Source of the DNA: Aliiglaciecola sp. LCG003
GTDB lineage: Bacteria; Pseudomonadota; Gammaproteobacteria; Enterobacterales; Alteromonadaceae
Reading direction: 5' to 3'
Assembly: GCF_030316135.1 (NCBI RefSeq)
Contig: NZ_CP128185.1
Span: 2,170,001-2,234,000 of the forward strand
Length of the DNA: 64,000 bases
Positions 1-7,768 of the stretch are shown here, piece by piece (the first letter of the stretch is position 1; each line of letters begins with the position of its first letter). The notes under the pieces were generated by a model that was not told where the DNA came from, ran no database searches, and saw nothing but the letters and a program-made list of their open reading frames with translations. The position numbers and the translations under genes were made by a program.

Positions 1-497
1 CAGTTTGGACCGCTTTGACGGATGTTACCGAAGCCAACGGTTGCCTGCGTTTCATGCCTGGTACACACGAAGAGATGGTCTATGACGAATCCAAAGAGAT
101 GAAATACAATCCTGAGGAAGTAAATCGTATCGAAAAAGAGGGTGTAAAACGCGGATTTTTCGGATATGACTACAGGAATCTGCAAAAAGATCCAGATTTT
201 CAACCAGATGAATCGAAAGCCGTGTCGATCGAAATGAAAGCCGGCCAGTTCGTAATTTTTTGGTCAACCTTAATGCATTCATCACTGCCTAATATCACCG
301 AGAACCAGACGCGCATGGCTGTTACGGCACGTTACGTTCCTTCGGCGGTACAAGTCTACCCGGATACTGACACTGTAGAAGAGTACGGAAGTATTATGTC
401 ACTTGATAAATACGGTGTGGTTCTAGCTTCGGGTAAAAATAACTGCCAAAGCAATAGACTAGTCGAACAAAACATCAGAGGAAAAGCTTTTGCTTAA
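1..497 (+). CDS. SyrB2-type Fe(II)/2-oxoglutarate-dependent halogenase, C-terminal part (5' end outside window)
   Basis: Open from the window edge in the frame that starts at base 3; about 164 C-terminal residues are present, against about 310 for the family. From memory of SyrB2 (syringomycin threonyl chlorinase), the match is near-continuous: VWTALTDV, NGCLRFMPGT, GVKRGFFGYDYR, MKAGQFVIFWSTLMH, RYVPS, VYPDTD, SLDKYG and a C-terminal RGKAF. The distal iron-binding His is in STLMHSS (codon 276-278), and the Arg residues just after it fit the 2-oxoglutarate site. Family members (SyrB2, CytC3, CmaB) halogenate amino acids tethered to a carrier protein. The proximal HxA/HxD motif that separates halogenase from hydroxylase lies upstream and cannot be seen, so a PhyH-type hydroxylase remains possible. 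The thioesterase and phosphopantetheinyl transferase nearby support a nonribosomal peptide role. Confidence 0.85.
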   Translation, partial: VWTALTDVTEANGCLRFMPGTHEEMVYDESKEMKYNPEEVNRIEKEGVKRGFFGYDYRNLQKDPDFQPDESKAVSIEMKAGQFVIFWSTLMHSSLPNITENQTRMAVTARYVPSAVQVYPDTDTVEEYGSIMSLDKYGVVLASGKNNCQSNRLVEQNIRGKAFA

Positions 498-504
498 CAC
501 TGTG

Positions 505-533
505 GACGATCCAAGAGTTTCTCTTGGATCGTC
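505..533. repeat. Perfect 13-bp hairpin after the halogenase gene
   Basis: GACGATCCAAGAG (505-517), a TTT loop (518-520), then the exact reverse complement (521-533), eight bases after the halogenase stop codon. No T-run follows on either strand, so it is not a canonical intrinsic terminator. It may be an mRNA 3'-end stabiliser or a partial terminator between the halogenase gene and the transporter genes. Confidence 0.6.
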
Positions 534-601
534 AAGCGAGTATGGGGTTGTATGTGAGGATGTACAATCCCGATTCATAGAAATAAAGGAGTTAATTTAG
601 T

Positions 602-1309
602 ATGAACACAATAAATAGTCCGATGGTGCTCCTCGATATTTTTGTAGCGCCCTCTACAGTTTTCACGCGTCTTCAATCGATTAAGAAATGGGGTTGGTTA
701 GGGCTATTACTCCTAATCACTATGACGATTTTTAGCACGATATCGTTCTATGGGAACATGTCACCAGATTGGATCATGGAACAGCAGTTGTTGCATGCTG
801 GTGAAATTGCACCTGCAGAGCGAGATGCAACGATTGATATGATGAGTCAGGCAGTTGAGTATTTAGGACTCATAGGAAGCGTTTTATCAACAATCTTTTT
901 AGTGTTTGTTTGTGCCCTGTCGGCAGGGTATTTGATGTTGGTCAGTAAGCTTTCAGCAAACAAAAACAACTACCAATTCGGCGATTGGTTTAGTTTTTCG
1001 ATTTGGAGTCAAATGCCACTTTTTATAAACCTTTTTGGTTTTATAATCATTTTTTTAACATCATCGACGCCAGACCTTCCTTTGGAGTTGCCAAACTATG
1101 CTTCTTTAAATCAGCTTTATCTTGGTCTCGTTCCAGGTGATGTGTTTTTCAATTTCGCAGAGAATATCAATCTTTTTTATCTTTGGTCTATTGGCTTAGT
1201 AACATTGGGTCTGATGTATTGCTGTCAATTTTCGATAACAAAAGCGATTTTTTTCTCTTTACTACCATATCTTGTTGTATTCGGGTTGTGGTTCTTATTA
1301 CTCATATAA
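602..1309 (+). CDS. Yip1-family multi-pass inner-membrane protein
   Basis: A 235-residue protein with a polar N-terminus carrying the bacterial Yip1-type opening (SPMVLLDIFVAPSTVFTRL) and about five hydrophobic segments (near residues 30-50, 90-120, 135-155, 180-205, 215-235). An AAGGAG ribosome site lies at 586-591. Bacterial Yip1 proteins have no settled function, though they recur beside MacAB-type exporters. Here the gene is 18 bp upstream of the adaptor gene and probably in the same transcript, which suggests an accessory role in export or in organising the exporter in the membrane. The family call is fairly safe; the role is inference. Confidence 0.75.
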   Translation: MNTINSPMVLLDIFVAPSTVFTRLQSIKKWGWLGLLLLITMTIFSTISFYGNMSPDWIMEQQLLHAGEIAPAERDATIDMMSQAVEYLGLIGSVLSTIFLVFVCALSAGYLMLVSKLSANKNNYQFGDWFSFSIWSQMPLFINLFGFIIIFLTSSTPDLPLELPNYASLNQLYLGLVPGDVFFNFAENINLFYLWSIGLVTLGLMYCCQFSITKAIFFSLLPYLVVFGLWFLLLI

Positions 1310-1327
1310 AACTGAGGAAAACTAGCT

Positions 1328-2476
1328 GTGAAAAAACTAACAATATTCATATTCATCTTAGCAGGACTGGTTGCAGTGATTACTGTCAGAAACTCCTTCT
1401 CTAATAGCTCTGCGCTGGAGATCAATAGTGAGAGAGTAAAAGAGCAAGTTCTATCTGACAGTATACTAGCCTCTGGGAATCTTATTTTTGATTCTCAGAT
1501 CGAAATACGCTCAGAGGTAACCGGGATCGTTACAGAATTATCGGTTGAAGAGGGGCAATATATTGATAAAGGTGCTCAGCTATTGCAGTTAGATGCCACT
1601 GCTTATATCGCGGACGTTCAAAAGTTTGAGTCAGCGGTTAAAGCCCAGGAAATTGAAATCGAATATGCTGAGGAAATCAGTCGTGATTTGCAAAGGCAAC
1701 TCGAAACCAAGAGAGAGTTATATAAAAACAATAGTTTAGGGCTTGAGACTTTAAAACAAATAGAAAGTGAACACCGTGTCGCTCGAATTAAAGTAGAAGC
1801 CGCTAAGGAAAGTTTGAATCAACAGACTGCTCTGTTAGCTTACGCGCAAGATAGATTGAAAAAAACAACGTTTAGGGCGGCCATGTCCGGTCTAGTTTCG
1901 TCCGTAGACGTGAAGACTGGTGAAACTGTAATTGCAAGTACAACTAATATTTTAGGGTCATCCTTAATTACTCTCGCGGATCCAACCACTATTCTCGCAG
2001 AGTTACGTATTGACGAAGCAGATAGAGCGAATGTTAAACATGGACAAACCGTAAATATATTTACGGCATCGGACCCGAAGACAGGGGTTGAAGGACGAGT
2101 CAAAAGTATTGGCACCTCTGCACGCAGTGAGAATGGTAATAAAGGGCTTTTCTACATCGTTAAAGTAGAGTTAGAAAATCAAGAGCAACTCTTTCCTGGA
2201 ATGAGTTGTCGCGCAGAAATCGTAACGAGTACATCGAACCCTTCATTGAGCGTGCCAATATCGGCCGTCAGAAAAGAAAATGAAGATTATTTTGTATGGG
2301 TTATTGATGACGATACAGTTAAAAAACAAACCGTGACTGTAGGAATGGCGACAGACACTCAACAATCGATCACCTCTGGCTTGCAGTTATTAGATGTTGT
2401 TGTGACTGGGCCAAGCCGACTATTTAGTCAATTTAAAGATGGTATTGGCGTCAAGCAAAAAGATAACCACTTATGA
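1328..2476 (+). CDS. MacA-like periplasmic adaptor (membrane fusion protein)
   Basis: A 382-residue protein with a GTG start preceded by GAGGAAAA. It has one N-terminal membrane anchor (about residues 3-23), a biotinyl-lipoyl half-motif (IEIRSEVTGIVTELSVEEGQ), a central coiled-coil hairpin (about residues 95-175), the second lipoyl half (TFRAAMSGLVSSVDV), then beta-barrel and membrane-proximal domains. This is the order in MacA/HlyD-type adaptors. Its 3' end overlaps the ATPase gene by 4 bp, so it is the adaptor of that transporter. The outer-membrane channel (TolC type) is not in the window. It most likely exports the halogenated peptide; the substrate is inference. Confidence 0.85.
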   Translation: MKKLTIFIFILAGLVAVITVRNSFSNSSALEINSERVKEQVLSDSILASGNLIFDSQIEIRSEVTGIVTELSVEEGQYIDKGAQLLQLDATAYIADVQKFESAVKAQEIEIEYAEEISRDLQRQLETKRELYKNNSLGLETLKQIESEHRVARIKVEAAKESLNQQTALLAYAQDRLKKTTFRAAMSGLVSSVDVKTGETVIASTTNILGSSLITLADPTTILAELRIDEADRANVKHGQTVNIFTASDPKTGVEGRVKSIGTSARSENGNKGLFYIVKVELENQEQLFPGMSCRAEIVTSTSNPSLSVPISAVRKENEDYFVWVIDDDTVKKQTVTVGMATDTQQSITSGLQLLDVVVTGPSRLFSQFKDGIGVKQKDNHL

Positions 2477-3207
2477 AACAATCGATAATAAAATTAAATA
2501 GTATTTCTAAACAATATCAGATGGCTGATGAAATATTCTACGCATTAAGAGAAATAGATCTATCAATTAATGAAAATGAATATGTTGCGATAACAGGTCC
2601 TTCAGGATCCGGCAAATCGACCCTAATGAATATACTCGGTTGCTTGGACTCAAGTAGCAACGGTAGCTATTGGTTAGATGGTGTAAATACCGCCAATCAA
2701 AATGAAACGTTTCTTGCCCAGGTGAGGAACCGATCTATTGGTTTTATTTTTCAAAGTTTTAATCTTTTACCTCGTACTTCAGTTTTGAATAATGTCATAC
2801 AGCCACTAATCTATCGGCTTATGCCGCAAGAGGAGCGTAAAAACAGAGCAATAAAAGCACTCAAGCAAGTAGGCCTAGTTGACAAGATGAATCATCTACC
2901 CAACCAACTTTCCGGGGGCCAACGACAGCGGGTTGCGATAGCAAGAGCCTTAGTTACCGAACCAGCGATTCTACTAGGTGATGAACCAACTGGAAATTTG
3001 GACAGCCGCACGACTGCGGAGATTATGCGACTTTTTGATCAGCTCCATGACAAAGGCCATACAATCGTCCTGGTTACACATGAAAAGGAAATTGCGAATC
3101 ACTGTGAACGGGTAATTCGATTAGTCGATGGCGCTATTGAGTCTGACCATGAAAACCTAAATCGACAGATGGTAACAACTGAGTCAGGAGAATACTTATA
3201 TGCATAA
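2473..3207 (+). CDS. MacB/LolD-type ABC transporter ATP-binding protein
   Basis: A 244-residue nucleotide-binding domain. Walker A GPSGSGKS is at residues 42-49, and Q-loop [11 protein letters not shown], signature LSGGQRQR, Walker [13 protein letters not shown] and H-loop LVTHE follow in order. FNLLPR and DEPTGNLD are typical of the MacB/LolD/FtsE group. The gene overlaps the adaptor gene by 4 bp and the permease gene by 8 bp, which indicates translational coupling. Unlike E. coli MacB, ATPase and permease are separate polypeptides, as is common for exporters in nonribosomal peptide clusters. Confidence 0.92.
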   Translation: MKQSIIKLNSISKQYQMADEIFYALREIDLSINENEYVAITGPSGSGKSTLMNILGCLDSSSNGSYWLDGVNTANQNETFLAQVRNRSIGFIFQSFNLLPRTSVLNNVIQPLIYRLMPQEERKNRAIKALKQVGLVDKMNHLPNQLSGGQRQRVAIARALVTEPAILLGDEPTGNLDSRTTAEIMRLFDQLHDKGHTIVLVTHEKEIANHCERVIRLVDGAIESDHENLNRQMVTTESGEYLYA

Positions 3208-4438
3208 TATGATTAATGTTGGGTATCAAGGCCTAAAAGCAGCAATGCAAGCTATAACGGCGAATGCTATGCGAAGTGTGTTGACAACGCTGGGGATAAT
3301 TATAGGTGTTACGTCAGTAATCGCAGTAGTAGCCGTCATGAATGGTTTGAGTGCAAATATTAGCAGACAGTTAAACGACTTAGGCAGTGATATGGTCACT
3401 CTGAAGGCCTATACCAATGCTAATCAAGAAATGCTGGGATTTACTAATAAGCTAAGTTATGACGATTTCTTAATGCTCAAAGGCAAGGTCAATACAGTTG
3501 AAGATATGACAGTTAGTATGAGGGCTTACAGTCTAGGCGCGAGTGTCCAATATGGAAGGCAATCGACACAAACACAGATCGTTGGTACAGATAGTAGTTA
3601 CCAAAATGTCGTCAGCATTTATCCTGAGGTGGGTCGATTTCTTTCCGAAAGTGACGATTTAAGGCGTCGACGAGTTGCTTTTGTGGGTAGTTCGGTAATC
3701 AAAGACCTTCAGTTACCGACCGATCCGACAGGCGAATTCATAAAATTGAGTGGTGATTCATTTAGAATAATAGGTGTAGCTGAAACTTTGGGAAGCCTTC
3801 TAGGTTTTGACCAAGATAACTACATTATAGCTCCATTCAGCACCATTCGTTCTCTTAATGGAAGCAAAGCAACTGACAATGTAGAAATTATGTTCAGGCC
3901 AAAAGCCGGTATCGATTTAGAGGTCGTTAAACAACAGATGTTACAGATCCTTAGAAACAGACATAAAATCGAAGAGGGAGATGGCGATCATTTTGAGTTT
4001 GTTACCGCTGAGAAGACTAAGGAACAATTTGATAGCGTACTTCAGTCAGTAACACTTGTTGCTTCTGGAATCGTCGCGATCAGCTTGTTAGTTGGTGGTA
4101 TAGGAATAATGAATATTATGTTGGTATCCGTGACGGAGCGAACCAAGGAAATTGGTATCGCAAAAGCGTTAGGAGCCTCATCAAATTTTATACTTTTCCA
4201 GTTTCTAATCGAAGCACTAGTTCTATCACTCCTAGGTGGAGTTGTCGGCATTATACTTGGGTATCTGCTGGCAGGATTTATCACGGTTTTCATGCCAGGA
4301 TCGCCTGATGTCATTATACCATTTTGGGCCATCATGTTGTCTTTTGGTTTTACTACCGCAATCGGCGTATTTTTCGGATTAGCGCCAGCGGTTAAAGCCT
4401 CAAAACTAGTGCCTGTCGAAGCACTGCGTTATGAATAA
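3200..4438 (+). CDS. MacB/FtsX-type ABC transporter permease
   Basis: A 412-residue protein with the MacB permease layout. An N-terminal transmembrane helix carries the typical NAMRSVLTTLGIIIGVTSVIAVVA; a large periplasmic domain spans about residues 45-275; then come three C-terminal helices with the FtsX-family block GIGIMNIMLVSVTERTKEIG and the ending PAVKASKLVPVEALRYE. It forms the membrane half of the exporter with the two preceding genes. It probably works as a mechanotransmitter pushing a periplasmic substrate through a TolC-like channel, as known for MacB. Confidence 0.92.
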   Translation: MHNMINVGYQGLKAAMQAITANAMRSVLTTLGIIIGVTSVIAVVAVMNGLSANISRQLNDLGSDMVTLKAYTNANQEMLGFTNKLSYDDFLMLKGKVNTVEDMTVSMRAYSLGASVQYGRQSTQTQIVGTDSSYQNVVSIYPEVGRFLSESDDLRRRRVAFVGSSVIKDLQLPTDPTGEFIKLSGDSFRIIGVAETLGSLLGFDQDNYIIAPFSTIRSLNGSKATDNVEIMFRPKAGIDLEVVKQQMLQILRNRHKIEEGDGDHFEFVTAEKTKEQFDSVLQSVTLVASGIVAISLLVGGIGIMNIMLVSVTERTKEIGIAKALGASSNFILFQFLIEALVLSLLGGVVGIILGYLLAGFITVFMPGSPDVIIPFWAIMLSFGFTTAIGVFFGLAPAVKASKLVPVEALRYE

Positions 4439-4474
4439 CCTTGCCCTATGTTTAAATCTAAGAGGAATGTTGAT

Positions 4475-5329
4475 ATGTCAGAGTCACAGTGGTTGTTAAA
4501 ACCAGAAAAGAAAAAAAATGCTAAATTGAAGCTATTTTGTTTTTCGTATGCTGGAGGCAATGGTTCTACATTTATATCATTGAATGATAGATTACCTGAA
4601 GAAGTTGAGTTAAATGTGGTTCAACTACCTGGTCATGGCGCTAGATTTTCTGAAACGTTACACAGCGACATGGATGACTTAGTTGCTGGTATGTTAGTGG
4701 AATTCAAGAAGGAATTGAACTGCCCCTACGTTTTATTTGGACATAGTCTTGGTAGTATGATTGCAACAGAACTTATGTATCAATGTCATAAAGCTGGCTT
4801 TTCTTTACCGCAGTATTTCATTGCGTCAGGATGTCGTTCTCCAAAGCTAAAAAGCCGCAAAGGTGCTATACATGAATTGCCAGATGAGGCATTTAAATCT
4901 GTATTGAAAAAGTTAAACGGCACACCTGATCTCCTGTTAGAAAATCCTGATTTAATGGATCTGTTCTTACCACTTTTGAGAGCAGACTTTAAGTTATCAA
5001 ATGACTATCAATTTAAGCATGAACACCGGTTTAATTGCAAAGCTTCGATTTTTGGTGGTCAAGATGATATTGACGTGGGACTTGATGATCTTAATGCTTG
5101 GCAGCAAATGTTTAGTCTAAAAGCAAAGATTGAACTATTCCCAGGTGACCATTTTTTTATTGAAAGTGTTAAATCTATGGTTTGGGACCAAGTTATAAAA
5201 CTCATCAATGAATCGCTATTGGAATTAAATAAGTCGAATTTAGGTCGCAATTACGCAGAAGATAAAGGTAGCAAAATACTTTGTTCTGAGTCTAGTGTCG
5301 CGGCAAATCGGCCAGATATGGTATATTAA
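4475..5329 (+). CDS. Type II (external) thioesterase of a nonribosomal peptide/polyketide cluster
   Basis: An alpha/beta hydrolase of the GrsT/RifR type, 284 residues from this start. Visible features are LFCFSYAGGNGSTF near the N-terminus, nucleophile Ser91 in GHSLGS, an Asp in FGGQDDID (about residues 197-198) and His226 in GDHFFIE. The ATG at 4475 was chosen because AGAGGA lies 8 bp upstream; the in-frame ATG at 4448 has no ribosome site. Such enzymes hydrolyse wrong acyl or aminoacyl groups from carrier proteins, and some release the tethered halogenated amino acid. This places synthetase genes just upstream of the window. Confidence 0.88.
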   Translation: MSESQWLLKPEKKKNAKLKLFCFSYAGGNGSTFISLNDRLPEEVELNVVQLPGHGARFSETLHSDMDDLVAGMLVEFKKELNCPYVLFGHSLGSMIATELMYQCHKAGFSLPQYFIASGCRSPKLKSRKGAIHELPDEAFKSVLKKLNGTPDLLLENPDLMDLFLPLLRADFKLSNDYQFKHEHRFNCKASIFGGQDDIDVGLDDLNAWQQMFSLKAKIELFPGDHFFIESVKSMVWDQVIKLINESLLELNKSNLGRNYAEDKGSKILCSESSVAANRPDMVY

Positions 5330-5368
5330 AGATGTATTTTCCTTATCAAGTCTTGGTGGTGAGCTTCA

Positions 5369-6118
5369 ATGCCTATTTCAAATCCAGCTAAAGTAAAGAA
5401 TGCTACTGATCCTTTTTTGTATATAAAAAAAATCATACCATTCGACCTGATGCAATCTGTTGTTTTCTATCAATGTGATTTTTTTGTACAACATTATCAG
5501 CAACATTTATTCTCACTGTATCAAGTCGATTTTCCTTCATCGTTGAAAAATGCCGTACCTAAACGCCAAGCAGAATATTTAGCTGGCCGCTACGCTGCGA
5601 AGCAAGTTCTAAAAAATAAAGGGGCTATTTTTACAGGAGTTAAGATAGGTGCTGACAGATCACCTGTATGGCCAAGAGGGATTATTGGCTCTATAAGTCA
5701 TAATCATTCAACTGCTGTTTGCGCGGCAGCATTTACTAAAGAAGTTCAGTGTTTAGGGATTGATCTAGAGGATTGGATCAGTCCATCAGTAGTAAAGGAG
5801 ATTAAAAGCGGCGTTGTTAAGCCTGACGAGGAAAAATTATTGCATGCTTCTTCGCTTGGCTTCGATAAAGCATTCACATTAGCATTTTCCGCCAAAGAAA
5901 GTTTGTTTAAGGCGCTTTATCCTTTAGTGGGATATTACTTTGATTTTGATGCCGCGCAGTTAATTGAAATTAATGAAAGTGAAAACAAACTTAGTATGAC
6001 GTTACGCAAAGATTTAACGCCAGATCTTCCGGCAGGTACCTGTTTAAATGGATATTATTGTTGGAATGCCGAGCGAGTATTAACTTTAATAGAAAAAAGT
6101 GCGGAGGAATATGAATAA
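5369..6118 (+). CDS. 4'-phosphopantetheinyl transferase, EntD/Sfp-like
   Basis: A 249-residue protein with the EntD-type motifs in order: RQAEYLAGRYAAK (about residues 71-83), SISHNHS (about 113-119), the Mg-binding LGIDLEDW (about 132-139) and FSAKESLFKALYP (about 171-183). These enzymes transfer phosphopantetheine from CoA to a conserved Ser of carrier-protein domains, converting apo-synthetases to the holo form. A gene-cluster copy next to a type II thioesterase fits activation of the cluster's own synthetases. It lies 39 bp after the thioesterase gene on the same strand and closes the first transcription unit. Confidence 0.9.
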   Translation: MPISNPAKVKNATDPFLYIKKIIPFDLMQSVVFYQCDFFVQHYQQHLFSLYQVDFPSSLKNAVPKRQAEYLAGRYAAKQVLKNKGAIFTGVKIGADRSPVWPRGIIGSISHNHSTAVCAAAFTKEVQCLGIDLEDWISPSVVKEIKSGVVKPDEEKLLHASSLGFDKAFTLAFSAKESLFKALYPLVGYYFDFDAAQLIEINESENKLSMTLRKDLTPDLPAGTCLNGYYCWNAERVLTLIEKSAEEYE

Positions 6119-6514
6119 GTTGTAACTCAGGCACTGCTCCGGCGAGTCTTGTTTTATTAATCGAAAGATAAAGTATCCCGCTAATAAATATCGTTTGAAA
6201 TTACCTCACTAGCTTGTCAAAGGTTTTGTCCTAAAAAACATATACACATGTGACATTTAAGATTGTAAATCATTGATTTTATGTGTTATTAATTTACCAA
6301 TGTGATATTTCATTTTTTAAAAGCTGTCACATGAATAGATATGATGTGCCACATGAAAGAATGTTTCATTAGATGTTAATTGCTACTATTCGTTGGTGTT
6401 AGGAGGATTTTAACGCAACCCCAAATGAGAAAATCACGTTAACTATAAAACAAGATTGCACTAAGTCGGTGAGTTTTTCCCATTTTAAGTAATTCCAAAA
6501 ATAAGGTGTTCAGT
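6119..6514. other. A+T-rich intergenic region between two export/biosynthesis units
   Basis: No credible gene here. It holds a 9-bp inverted pair, CATGTGACA (6247-6255) and TGTCACATG (6325-6333), with a further CCACATG nearby, which could be a regulator site or a long-range stem. A perfect AGGAGG (6401-6406) has no start codon at usable distance. The promoter for the CvaAB-like pair presumably lies here, but no convincing -35/-10 pair was found. Confidence 0.5.
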
Positions 6515-7768
6515 ATGACGATGGGAAAGTCACTATTTCGAAGCGAAGCCGTAGAATATCAAAAGCAGACCACATGGGGTGATCTTGTCCTTTATCACCC
6601 TTCTTCTCTTTCTATTTTGACTTACTTAATATTATTCGTTGTTTTATTACTCATTATTGTCTTGTGCCTAGGAACATACGAGCAACGCACTGTTGTTGGC
6701 GGGTACCTAGTACCGACTGAAGGATTAGTTAAAGTTTATCCGCAAGGCGAGGGGATTATTTCCGAAATCCATATTGCAGATGATGACATAGTCAAAGCTG
6801 GCGACAGGTTGATGACGGTCTCGACTGTACGTTCATCCGAAGCGCTCAGCGATATTGATTCTGCTGTTATGGGCCAACTAACACAATCGCAAAGCCATCT
6901 AGAAGAAAAAATTTATGCAGAACAGCGGTTGGCGGAAATTGCAAAAAGTCGTTTATCTTCAATAATTACCGGGCTGCAGCACGAAATATTACAATTAGAA
7001 ACTCAATATGAAACAGCTAACAGTCAGTATCAAGCTGCATTTAAACGAGCGAGTGAAATTAAAAGTCTAATTAATAGCGGCCATGTCTCTGGAAGCCAAT
7101 ACCAAGATCAATATGAAAACTTGCTCGTTCATAAGTTAAGCATGCAAGAAATTGAAGCGATGCTTATAAAACAAAATAACTTATTGAATGATGCAAAGAT
7201 CCAAGTATCTCAGCTTCCTTTTCTTCTTACCTCTAAACTTGCAGATTTAAAACAATCTATCTCTACAATTAAGCAAAAATACATTGATTTAGATGCTAAG
7301 CGAAGTTACACCATATTGGCCCCGACTGCTGGACGTGTTACTGCATTGCAAAAGGAAATCGGTAGGGTACTGTCACCCCAAAAAATGTTGATGGCTATTT
7401 TACCGGAAAAAGCGATATTCGAAGCTGACTTATTCGTTCCTACACACTCAATTGGTTTTATCAGAAGTGATCAAAAAGTGAACCTACGCTATAAAGCTTT
7501 TCCTTATCAACGGTTTGGTATCTATAGCGGAAAAATTTCCAAAATCACAAATATTATCTTGTCGCCAAATGAAATCAACGGTCCCATGAGTATTCATGAG
7601 CCCGTCTATCGCGTCACTGTAAAGTTAGATAGTCAAAGCGTTAATGCGTATGGTAATCAGCTTAAGTTGCAATCTGGAATGCTGCTCGATGCGGATATCA
7701 TACTGGATGAGCTATCAGTGGTTGACTGGTTGCTTGATCCACTGTTCAGAGTGACAGGTAGATCCTAA
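6515..7768 (+). CDS. CvaA/HlyD-type periplasmic adaptor of a peptide exporter
   Basis: A 417-residue protein with an N-terminal cytoplasmic stretch, one transmembrane helix (about residues 34-55), a lipoyl half-motif (VKVYPQGEGIISEIHI), a long coiled coil (about residues 110-250), the second lipoyl half (SYTILAPTAGRVTAL) and a C-terminal beta domain. This is the layout of adaptors paired with peptidase-containing ABC exporters (CvaA, RaxA). ATG 6515 is preferred over GTG 6506 because AAGG lies 8 bp upstream of it. It overlaps the transporter gene by one base. Its substrate is unknown and no precursor peptide gene was found beside it. Confidence 0.85.
   Translation: MTMGKSLFRSEAVEYQKQTTWGDLVLYHPSSLSILTYLILFVVLLLIIVLCLGTYEQRTVVGGYLVPTEGLVKVYPQGEGIISEIHIADDDIVKAGDRLMTVSTVRSSEALSDIDSAVMGQLTQSQSHLEEKIYAEQRLAEIAKSRLSSIITGLQHEILQLETQYETANSQYQAAFKRASEIKSLINSGHVSGSQYQDQYENLLVHKLSMQEIEAMLIKQNNLLNDAKIQVSQLPFLLTSKLADLKQSISTIKQKYIDLDAKRSYTILAPTAGRVTALQKEIGRVLSPQKMLMAILPEKAIFEADLFVPTHSIGFIRSDQKVNLRYKAFPYQRFGIYSGKISKITNIILSPNEINGPMSIHEPVYRVTVKLDSQSVNAYGNQLKLQSGMLLDADIILDELSVVDWLLDPLFRVTGRS

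Noticed and set aside
4448-4474. Longer start of the type II thioesterase gene
   Set aside because: No ribosome site before 4448, whereas AGAGGA precedes ATG 4475 at ideal spacing.
6300-6330. TGTGA...TCACA as a CRP site
   Set aside because: The half-sites are about 21 bp apart rather than 6.
6341-6379. Twelve-codon Cys-rich frame (MMCHMKECFIRC) as a possible microcin-like peptide
   Set aside because: No ribosome site upstream, no leader and no downstream partner; random expectation in A+T-rich DNA.
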